Positions 55,231-64,000 of a stretch of 64,000 nucleotides of DNA are shown here, one piece after another. The DNA is from Zizania palustris (lineage: Eukaryota; Streptophyta; Magnoliopsida; Poales; Poaceae): contig JAAALK010000285.1 of NCBI GenBank assembly GCA_019279435.1, positions 67,566,865 through 67,630,864 of the forward strand. Reading direction: 5' to 3'. Each line of letters begins with the position of its first letter. Within the stretch, counting starts at the first letter, position 1. The notes beneath the pieces are model-generated. The model made no database searches. It saw nothing but the letters and a program-made list of their open reading frames with translations, and was not told where the DNA came from. Position numbers and translations under genes: made by a program.

Positions 55231-56121
55231 AGATGGAGAAGGATCTAGTCTGCCATCCTTGTTGTCATGGGAAAATGGTTGTCGCTTCTCACGCACCTGT
55301 GACTCAGGTGATGACTTCGTACACGGGAGAGCTGTTACACATGGATACTAGTAGGTCCAGCTCGGGTATGCTCAGTCGGTGGGAAGTGGTACGAGCTTGT
55401 GATAGTTGACGACATTTGTTGATTCTCGTGGGTTTTCTTGTTGGAGTCTAAGGATGAGGCTTTTCAGTTTGTTCATGACCTGATTTTGAAGCTGAAGATT
55501 GAGAACAATGGTCGGATGCGAGCAATTCGCTCTGACAACAGCTCTGAGTTCAAGAACTCTCAGTTCGTCAGCTTCTGTAGTGAATAGGGTCTTGAGAACC
55601 AGTTTTTTGCCCCTTACACTCCCCCATAGAACGGCATTGTGGAACAAAAGAACCGCATGCTAGTCGAGATGGCCAGAACAATTATCGATGAGCATAGGAC
55701 TCATAGGTGCTTTTGGGCTGAAGCCATGAACACGGCTTGCTATCTGGCCAACTGCATTTTTCTTAGAGCTTACTTAGGTAAGACATCATATGAGTTCTGG
55801 TTTGGCAGACAGCCCAAGGTGAGTCACTTGCGAGCGTTTGGTTGCAAGTGCTTTGTGCTCAAGAAGGGAGGGCATTTGGACAAGTTTGAGTCTAATTGTT
55901 GGGATGGAGTCTTTCTTCGTTATGCTTTGCATTCTCGAGTCTTCCGTGTGTGGAACCTCAACTCCCAGCAGCTTGTTGAGACTTGCGAGGTTTCCTTTGA
56001 TGAGTCCATGCCTTTACTCACTCCATCTTTCGAGCTTTCTGGAGATGATGAGCTTGAAGAGTCCATCTTCGAGGAAGATGATGAGACTCCTGCTATTGAT
56101 GAGGGTGGGCCTTCTACATAG
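55231..56121 (+). pseudogene. pol: Integrase of S3
   Basis: CHPCCHGKMVVASHAPVTQV and LLHMDTSRSSSGM (first catalytic Asp) are followed after a stop by RAIRSDNSSEFKNSQFVSFC (second Asp). Then TPP-stop-NGIVEQKNRMLVEMART has the third catalytic residue Glu, and HRCFWAEAMNTACYLANCIF, FGRQPKVSHLRAFGCKCFVL and DESMPLLTPSFELSGDDELE complete the integrase C-terminus and start the acidic linker, up to a TAG near 56,119. The frame is intact from 55,639. Confidence 0.86.
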
Positions 56122-57373
56122 CCTGCATACCCCACACCTTTTCAGACTTCGACTGAGGACAAGGGCGGACCTCTGATCACTTCTTCCACTTCGATCGAGC
56201 CCCCTCAACCGAGTCCAGAGGTGCCAGCTGCTAACTCCGGTGAGGTGACATCTGATCACCTAGGATCCCGAGCATTTCAGTGTGATCACCCCTCAGAGCT
56301 CATCATCGGTGATCTCACTTCAAGATCTTTGTGTTCTTCTGTTGGCTCACTTGCTGTGTTTGCTGAGTCTGCTTTTATTGCCTCTTTTGAGCCCAGAGAT
56401 GTTTCTCATGCTCTTTCTGATGCAAATTGGATAAATGACATGCAAGAAGAGCTTGAGATCTTTGTTCGCAATCGGGTTTGGACATTGGTTGAGCTGCCAC
56501 CTAGATGCAACCCCATAGGCACCAAGTGGGTGTTTAAAAACAAGCAAGGTGAAGATGGGGTTGTGGTGCGCAACAAAGCTCGATTAGTTGCCCAGGGTTT
56601 TTGCAAGAAAGAGGGTATTGACTTTGAGGAGACTTTCGCCCCTATTGCCCGTCTCGCGTACATTCGCATACTTTTGGCATTCGCTGCTTCTAAAGGTTTT
56701 AAGCTTTTTCAAATGGATGTCAAAAGTGCTTTTCTGAACGGGTATATAGAGGAGGAGGTCTATGTTAGGCAGCCCCCGGTTTTGAGAACCCTAAGTTTCC
56801 TCGACATGTTTTCAAGTTGCAGAAAGCTTTATATGGTCTAAAGCAAGCCCCCAGGGCTTGGTATGACCGTTTAAAGCAGTTTTTGTTGGGAGTGGCTTTG
56901 TGATGGGTTATGTGGACAAGACTCTTTTCTTGCTTAGAGATGGCTCAGACTTTTTGATTGCTCAGATTTATGTGGACGATATTATTTTCGGTGGTTCTAC
57001 TAATGAGCTTGTGTCCAAGTTTTCTGAGTAGATGCACAACGAGTTTGAGATGAGCCTCATGGGTGAGCTCAAGTACTTTCTAGGGCTCTAGATGAAGCAG
57101 ACCAAGGATGGCATCTTCATCCACCAAAGCAAGTACACACGGGACATGCTGAAGAAGGTCGACTTCAGTGGAGAGCTGAAGCCCCAGATGACCCCAATTG
57201 GTACATCTAGGGGCCTAGACAAGGACGAGAGCGGTGTCAAGGTCAACGAGAGAGAGTATCGAGGGATGATCGGATCGCTGCTGTACTTGACTGATGATGA
57301 GACTGGACATTCAGTTTGTCGTGGGACTGTGTGCGCACTTCTAGTCTTCACCATGCGTATCTCATCGGTAGGC
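56122..57373 (+). pseudogene. pol: Reverse transcriptase of S3
   Basis: Acidic linker, then NWINDMQEELEIFVRNRVWT, LPPRCNPIGTKWVFKNKQGE, RLVAQGFCKKEGIDFEETFA and LFQMDVKSAFLNGYIEEEVY (catalytic Asp). A frameshift in the PP repeat near 56,780 leads to LYGLKQAPRAWYDRLKQFL and the active site YVDDIIFGG at 56,969. The thumb has two stops (near 57,030 and 57,090) before FIHQSKYTRDMLKKVDFSGE. The SLLYLT block is damaged at 57,290-57,370. Closely parallel to S2 RT, and better preserved in the fingers. Confidence 0.87.
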
Positions 57374-57420
57374 TGTTAAGCGCCTTTTCAGGTACCTTAC
57401 CTATGCGCCTGATCTAGGTC

Positions 57421-57920
57421 TTTACTATTCAGCATCATCGTCTCTTGAGTTATCTAGCTTTTCCGACGCTGATTTTTGTGGGCACCGGCTGGATCGCAAG
57501 TCAACTTCCCGTACTTGCCAGTTTCTTATTTCTTCGCTGGTATCTTGGTCTTCTCGAAAACAACCTAGAGTTGCGCTTTCTACTGCTAAGGCTGAGTATG
57601 TAAATGCTATTAGCTGCTGCTCACAGTTGGTTTGGATGATTTCTACTTTCTGAGATTTTGGGTTGTTCTTCCCTGCCAGAGTTCCCTTGTTTCGTGATAT
57701 CACTAGCGTGATTAGTGTAGGGAAAAACCCATGTCTTCATTCAAAAACCAAACATATTGATGTGCGCTTTCACTTTCCAAGGGATCAGTACGAGAAAGGT
57801 GTCATTGACCTTGTTCATGTTGATACCCATCATCAGTTGGCTGATATTTTTACCAAACCCCTAGATCAGTCTACTTTTGAGCATTTGCGAGGGGATTTGG
57901 GAGTTGCGTATCCTTTTTAG
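57421..57920 (+). pseudogene. pol: RNase H of S3
   Basis: DRKSTSRTCQFLISSLVSWS, then TAKAEYVNAISCCSQLVWMI, a stop, and DITSVISVGKNPCLHSKTKH, KGVIDLVHVDTHHQLADIFT and FEHLRGDLGVAYPF ending in TAG at 57,918-57,920. The catalytic Glu of TTEAEY sits in AKAEY, and the D of CDN appears as RDI. The stop near 57,650 breaks the domain. Confidence 0.85.
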
Positions 57921-58848
57921 GATATTTTTGAGTCAGTTTTCTTTCTTCTTTACTCTTTTCTTGAGTCTTTTTATGTGCGTTCATATCATGCATATTCACA
58001 TATCACACTTTGAGCTTGCTTCTGTTATATGATTGATCTGCTTTACTTGTTCTAGCTAGTATATGCTTTTGAATACCTGTCGATGATCATGTTTTGCTTC
58101 AGTTCACATGATATGTCTGATATCTGTCATATGCATGGCTTTTATGCTTTAAAATTGAAAAATGATCACCATTGCTTCTGGTAACTAGCATGTGTAGGTT
58201 GAATTCCTCAGCTATTTTTTACATACCTTGTAGCTAGATCCTTATTTATATGCAGATATGCAACGTGGACATCTATATGCTTTAAACATGGAAAATGTAC
58301 TATAAAAATGATAAAAAATTAGAAAAATGAAAAATCCATGCCTTTTTTATGCATAATTTGAAAAGATCCAGGTGGGTTTGCTTTGTCGCATTGCATTGTT
58401 CTGGACTGCTTACCATAGCACTTTGGTATGAACCAGGACAGTGTAATGTATGCCAAGACCAATGTCTTAACCTTCTGATGGTCCAGTTCTGGCCTAGGCT
58501 TGACTTGGTCGGTTAGCATAAGGTTGACATGCAAATAACCCCTGGCAAAAATGAAAAAGAAAAAGAAAAATCCTGAAAATTAAAAAGATAACAAGTTTGC
58601 TGAAGCACTTTGTTATGGACAATGCTTATCTTGGTAAATATCAGCTAGCCCTTGCATCTCATGCTTTACCTTGCTTAGCAACTAGGAAATGTGGTGATGT
58701 CTTTGTTTGCAAAAATCGAAAAATGTGTGCTAATAACTTTCTTTGGATATCATCTGTTGCACTGATCAGTCATGTGTCTTAGAAAATACTTATTTTGCTA
58801 TACTTGTTAGATGTTGTAATTGCAGTCAATCATATCTGAGAAGCATAC
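57921..58848 (+). other. 3' untranslated region of S3, truncated
   Basis: AT-rich, no open frame of interest. It matches the S2 3' region (28,400-29,216, opposite strand) block by block. It stops at 58,848 at a D LTR edge, before the polypurine tracts and 3' LTR. Confidence 0.8.
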
Positions 58849-59181
58849 TGTTGACGCAGAAATACGCCCCCGCACTTGGGCTGGTTCGGCGTCCAAAAGT
58901 ATCGCAATGATACCGACGTCGCGTTCCGACTACCCTGGATAGTGACAAGGGATTTGAGGTCGCCAGGCAATCAGATAAATAATTGATATTTCAATCCAAT
59001 TGGCCGAAAAGTACTAGTAACAATGTAAACAGTAACAAAATGATCAAAATACCTGGAATCGGCCAATTCGGAGGCCGATTCGGAGTTACAACGAAGATGG
59101 TCTGAAGGGTCCATAGGGCACCTTCGGCCTCAAGCCCGGTCAGACCAGAGGCACAACCTTGGTTGGACTAAAGGTGCAGAG
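58849..59181 (-). repeat. D-related LTR fragment (D3)
   Basis: The plus strand starts TGTTGACGCAGAAATACGCC and continues like the D LTR end ('cccccgcacttggg', 'ttccgactaccc', 'gtcgccaggcaatcaga'), so it is the 3' end of a reverse-strand D LTR. No primer-binding site on its left. It is cut at 59,181 by B2. Differences suggest a subfamily. Confidence 0.7.
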
Positions 59182-62100
59182 GGTGTGGGATCGGAATGAC
59201 GACTATAGGGGGGTGAATAGGCATCTCGACACTTTCTTTCGAAGTGATGGCCTAATAAAATCACCCAACGCACCTCTAAAAACACAAATTCACGTTTCAA
59301 TTCAAACAAAATGTTAAGCTCAAACAGAGGCAAAATCTCAAAAACAGCTTTGTTTCAAGTTTCTAGACAACACCTTATCAGAAATACTCACTCTGGAGAA
59401 CAATTTTAACTGCAAACAGTAACTCAGTTATTTTTAATCCACTCACAATAGAGAATCAATCACTTCAGAAGTTTTTCGGACGGTGAATAGTATTAATACC
59501 TTCAATAACAAGCATATATCACTTTTAGTTCAATTTGCAAGTTTCAACTTCAAACTTATCTCAGTTCAGCACATCTATATTCAGACTTTGACAAACAAAC
59601 TAGAACTGAACATATACAACTCAGCACATACACCTTCAGAATTCTTTGAAGATAACTTTGTACAGCATACAATTCCAAAACTGAAAATATTTACTGTAAC
59701 AGTTCACACAAACAGACAGCTACTGATTCAGATTAGTATACCACAATTCAAAACTGATAACAATGCTTAGAACTGATGATTCATCAAGAAAATCTAAAGA
59801 TTCAGGAAACTGAAGACTGTATTCAATTGCCACTACTGTAGCATATGAGACAACTTGAATTTAATCAATTCAGCACATGAATTTCACTTCAACAAATCCT
59901 TTCAAACATTCAGTTTTAAAACAAAGGTTCAGAGTTGCATTTTGTTTTCAACTCAGTTTTGGATTCAGACAATATTGGTAATGAAGCTTATGAGTTCCTG
60001 CTATTTCATACCATACCCAAATCAGGAAGCTAAACTTCAGAACAGAAACTTCTTTCTCAGCAAAATTCTCAAACAATTTCAAGCATGCAGAATTAAATCA
60101 GACTTTATGACACAAAACAAAACCTCAATCAGATCAAATGTTGTGCCTGAACCAGTATGAACACCTAAACAGACTAGATGAACCCACTGTAGCAAAACAG
60201 ACACAATTCAAGAGATAATTTCAGTGAACTTTTTCAGAACAAGGACTTCTCTTCTCAAATTCAGAATAATCTCTAAATCAGATTGCTGAATTCTCCATTC
60301 TATCAAACTAAAAACAGTGTACATCAATTTCAGAAAATACACATCAGAACAACACAGATCTGTAACCTTGTCAGCAAAACTTAGAGTTCAGGTTAACTGA
60401 TTGAATCACATGAAAAACAGAACTAAATTTCTAAACAAACTGAAAACTAGAATAATCTATTTACTAGCAACAGTGAATATCTAAGGATAGTGTTGGGGGA
60501 AAATATCTCATCTTCGGGGTTATTGCCGAAGCAACATAAAAGTAGACAGCGGATTCGAAGGTTCCCAGACGATCATCTTCGAAGATACCCAGAACCAAGT
60601 TTGAAGTACGAAGATAGGCATTGGTTCGGAGTACATCTTCGAACTAAGGCCCTCCAAGATCTTTTCTGCCAGCTAAGATGGAAGACTTATCTTCTTTCTC
60701 ATTAGATTAGTCTTTTACCATTTTAGCCCTATTAAGGGAACCGAATAGTTTCCACTATGTCGGTTGTAATAGAGGGGTAAATAGGTCTTTTCCTTAATGT
60801 TTGGGCCTATAAATACCCCCCATTTCACCCTGTAATAGGGACCGAATACAAGTTATTCAATACACACATTCGAACTATTCTAAGTTATTATCCTTTCGGA
60901 GGCTTAGAACAGTTTGCTTCACAAACACTTCGTTTGTTAGTTTCTTTTTCACAGAAACCTGTTAGCGTAATCTTTTACGCCAACAGATAGATTAGGATGA
61001 ACACTGAGAATTGATCAAACATTCAAGATTAAACAACATTTGCACAGAACCAAAATAGTTTGACTGATCAGAACAATAAAACTGATTGAAACTAAAAATT
61101 TCCTGATTGAAAACAGTGTTGAATTGATTCAGATATGATTTGGATAGAATTAACTCAGAGAAACATCCATCCAGTGAGATTAAATTTCTAACACAGAAAT
61201 AACCAGAACAAAAACTACACATAAAACAACTTTAGATCAGATCAGAAAGTATTCAAACACAAATCGGAATCTAGTTCTGAAACAGATAAAATAAGCAGTT
61301 TCAACTCTGATGAAAACAACACTTAATTTTCATACTGATTCATATCTGAATTTATCAACTCTACTCCACTTCAAATAACCTCAAAACTATCTCAGATTTG
61401 AAGCCACATTAAACTAAGCACATTACCCTTTGACTGAATCAGATTAAACTTAATCTGTATTGGAATTTCCATAGATGAACTTACTCTCCAAACAGAAACA
61501 ATTTTCACTAATAAACCAGAGATTTCAGAGGAAAAAAATTGAAATAAATCTAAAAGGAGTTTCAACTAATGACCCTGTAGAGGAAACATGATCATCTATA
61601 TGAATCTAACCATGAAAAACTAACATGTATGAACAAGACATTTGTTCAAACACCTTAGGGATGAAGTTCAGTCCTAACTGAGAAAAACAGTTCAGCACTA
61701 AAACATATCCAATACATCATTTGTTCTGCAGAAGAATTGCAAGAAAACAGGATCTCAAAAACGCATTCAAAGGAATTTACCTCCAGCACCAGAGCAATTC
61801 CGCACTGTACTGCATCTTGCCGACAATGTTGTAGATGAACCGAAAAATCTTCTCATAGCTGTTCACAAACCAGCCCTCATGGCAAGAACTTCTTGGATGA
61901 ACAAATTTTTGCAAGTAAAAACGAATTTGATTGTTGTCTAAACGAAAGTTGTGGATCATATGCTGTTCGGCCAGCACAGGGATATTTATCCCACCAACTC
62001 CACCTTCTAGAAGGCATTTTTACAAACAGCCCCCTAGAAAGACTCAATATTCAAAACTGAAAATACAAATTAGAAAAACTCTATTTTACTCTAGACCCTC

Positions 62101-62382
62101 TTTAGAATATTTTCAGAATATATATATACTCCAAAAATACTCTAAAAAGTACACACTCTGACACTAAAAATTTAAACTAACACTTTGACACTATTTTATT
62201 GAAAAAGTAAAAACAATAAACGTTTCGACGGTTTTCAACAAAAACTGACAAAACTTTTTCAGCCCTTCGACTCGTGACACTGCTTCATGACTCTGAGCGT
62301 CGGCAAGCCACTTCTGCTCTCGATCCCCTCGAGCCGCGCAAATGCTTGTCCTGGCCTCGCTCTCATGAACACGGTCGACACG
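59182..62382 (-). repeat. B-family LTR (B2), holding a solo T LTR
   Basis: The reverse strand ends CGATCCCACA at 59,182, after 'gcctattcacccccctatag', a block typical of Sirevirus-like LTR ends. No primer-binding site follows, so it is a 3' or solo LTR. The short AT-rich open frames in it match no protein family. It is interrupted by the T LTR at 60,491-60,985. Its 5' part (about 350 bp present in B1) is missing at 62,382, where the plus-strand F LTR starts. Confidence 0.7.
60491..60985 (+). mobile_element. Solo LTR of the T (Tat-type Gypsy) family
   Basis: A complete 495-bp LTR (TGTTGGGGGAAAATATCTC...TTTACGCCAACA) with the perfect target duplication GATAG (60,486-60,490 and 60,986-60,990). 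TATAAATAC promoter box near 60,809. Closest by eye to the T0 LTR at 2285-2778. Confidence 0.96.
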
Positions 62383-64000
62383 TGAGAAACCAAGGGTTGG
62401 TTTCGGTGTTTGTGATGAGTGATTGACAGGCTTTTACCCTCAGGTTCGGAGGTTGGAACTCCGAAGGTGTTCGGAGGCTGTTTTCACCGAAGGGTTCGAT
62501 GATTTGGTTGTTGCAGCTGTTGCAGCGAAGTGTGCCTGTCGGAGGGGTCCGACAGTACACGATGACTGGGTTTGTACCGAAGGTCTCGGATACTTTGGGC
62601 GGTACACCGGAGTGTGTGTCGAAGGTTGCTAACCTGGAGAGGTCTCCGGAGTACTGGATATACTTGTCTGCTTGTCTGTGGTGCGCAGGGGACTTCAGAG
62701 GCGACTGGACAGGTTCGTAGCAGGTGAACTTGGGTCAAGCGGGAGGCTTGATGCCAGGGGAGCAGGAGAGCTCCATCACGATGGCTGCGAAGGGGTCGAG
62801 GTCGGTCCTCGGGTCGAGGTGCACCAGGAGAAGGCAGTAAGTGCGGAGCGTGGCTCCGGGTGAAGGTACTCCGAGACAAAGTCCTCGGAGGCGAGGCACT
62901 TCGAAAGGTACTCCGGATAGGAGTGACTTCGGAGTATGGTGGATCAAGTCCTCTGCGGAGGCAAAGTGTTCGAGGTGTGCTCCAGAGGGAGACACTCGAA
63001 GGTACCCGATGAAGGTCTCAGAAGTCGAGGTGCATCGAAGGGTGGTACTCCGAAGGTGGGGCTTCGGAGTGAAGAAGGCTTCAGAGTGAGGCTAGCTCCA
63101 GAGCAAGGTTGACTTGTGGTGCTTCGACCAGGCATGTCTTCGGTACACGGACTAACGGAGTTCGAGCTGGGAGTAGCTGCGAAGCCGTGGTGGTCCACTC
63201 TGGAGGTGGTGGTGCGAAGGCCCAAGGGCTTTGACGGCTTTGGCTCAAAACCGTCACTGTATCGAAGGCTGTCTTCGATGAAGCGAAGGCCATCAGGCTC
63301 AAGGCTTCTCACCGAAGCTACCGCACCCCTCGCGTGCGAAGGGGGGCTCCAGAAAGGTCAAAGACTGCAAAGGCTGACATTGTTTGCTCTGCAAAAAGCT
63401 GACGCTGTCCCCTCTACAAAGCTGACAAAGAAGCCTCCAGAATAAAGTTGACTACCTTCTGTACTCCTCTGTTCTGTAGAGACAAAACCAATGTAAACCC
63501 TAGGGGTAAAGTAGTCAATTCACTTGGGTGAATAGTGGCTATAAATATGGGGGCTGGGTAGGTAACATTTAACACTTTGAGCATTTACTGTTGAGCTCCT
63601 GTACTAGCCTCCGCATACATTGTATTCATCTGAGTTCATTTTTAGTGTTCCTGGTTCAAGCAGCGAAGCCCTGCTTCTGTCTTGTGTTTCTGCTTGAGCT
63701 TGTTTGCATACCTCGCTAGTAGTAGTGCACCGAAGCCTGTCCAGGCGAAGGGTGTTTTGTGCGAAGTGTGTTTTTCAGCGTGCGTTCGCTCTGTGTAACA
63801 GAAAGGCTAGACCTTGCTGCTTACTAGCGAAGCCCTGAGCGAAGCCCGGTTCCTTTTCGTTCTGAAGCCCCTAGCGATGTCTGTTAGTGTGCGTTTAGAC
63901 CTTCGGTGTAGGAAGCCCAGCACCAGTTGCTGTCGCTAAGTACTTGGTCGAAGTCCTCAGAGGGTAGTCCACTCTTGCGAAGGGTGAAGTGCGAAGCCTG
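62383..64000 (+). repeat. F LTR, Sirevirus-like, continuing past the window
   Basis: Starts TGAGAAACCAAGGGTTGG and runs into TGTGATGAGTGATTGACAGG, matching the start of B1 on the other strand (8262 downward). It has a promoter box TATAAATA at 63,540-63,547 and is rich in 'cgaag' motifs. The frames on both strands are low-complexity by-products of these motifs. It extends beyond 64,000, so its type (5', 3' or solo) is unknown. Confidence 0.7.
63540..63547 (+). promoter_or_regulatory. TATA box of the F LTR
   Basis: TATAAATA in 'agtggctataaatatggggg', followed within 100 bp by 'tcatctgagttca' as in the S LTR leader near 3930. Confidence 0.6.

Noticed and set aside
59483..60160. AT-rich frames of 95-101 codons in the B2 LTR
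   Set aside because: Compositionally biased (Asn, Gln, Phe, Ser), no motif, and inside an LTR; not conserved in B1.

Overview
This window is repetitive plant nuclear DNA, most likely from a grass. I found no host gene, tRNA, rRNA or DNA transposon. It is filled with LTR retrotransposons of several families, stacked by nested insertion. The grass assignment is an inference: the mixture of Sirevirus-type Copia, Tat-type Gypsy with about 495-bp LTRs starting TGTTGGGGGAAA, and Tekay/Del-like Gypsy with about 3-kb LTRs starting TGTAACAGCC is what I know from large grass genomes. All protein-coding regions are decayed by stops, frameshifts and nested insertions.

Names used here: A = Tekay/Del-like Gypsy LTRs; C = a second TGTAAC-starting LTR family; T = Tat-type Gypsy; S = Sirevirus-type Copia; B and F = related large Sirevirus-like LTRs starting TGA(GA)AACC; D = Gypsy with about 1.36-kb LTRs and a TTTGGCGACTCC primer-binding site.

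Left part (1-18,248). An A-family LTR (1-2284) is interrupted by a plus-strand T element (LTR, primer-binding site, gag start). That element is interrupted by a plus-strand Sirevirus S1 (3290-6195). A minus-strand B-family LTR (6196-8262) follows, then a minus-strand D1 Gypsy (8263-13,687: RT start, protease, gag with a dodecapeptide repeat, PBS, LTR). D1 sits in the RNase H of a minus-strand Tork-like Copia (13,688-17,640), which also carries a solo D LTR with a perfect GAACA target duplication. A GC-rich LTR fragment runs into a 100-N assembly gap (18,249-18,348).

Middle (18,349-51,817). The 3' half of a plus-strand T element (T2) carries five 117-bp tandem repeats, a multi-exon gene in ANTISENSE orientation with its own TATA box, a polypurine tract and the 3' LTR. 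T2 lies inside the same antisense gene of a second, minus-strand T element (T1, 24,052-51,817). T1 is split twice. Sirevirus S2 (25,647-38,899, TSD GGGAG) lies in its integrase, and S2 holds a solo S LTR in its gag. A gag-only A element (41,268-48,576, TSD CATGC) lies in its reverse transcriptase.

Right part (51,818-64,000). T1 is inserted in a minus-strand C-family LTR, which is itself inserted in the gag of a D-family element (52,347-52,803). Next come the nearly complete internal region of a plus-strand Sirevirus S3 (52,804-58,848), a D LTR fragment, a minus-strand B LTR holding a solo T LTR (60,491-60,985, TSD GATAG), and the start of a plus-strand F LTR that leaves the window.

The most biologically interesting structure is the intron-containing antisense gene of the T elements. 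It is present in both T2 and T1 and faces pol across a 117-bp tandem array.
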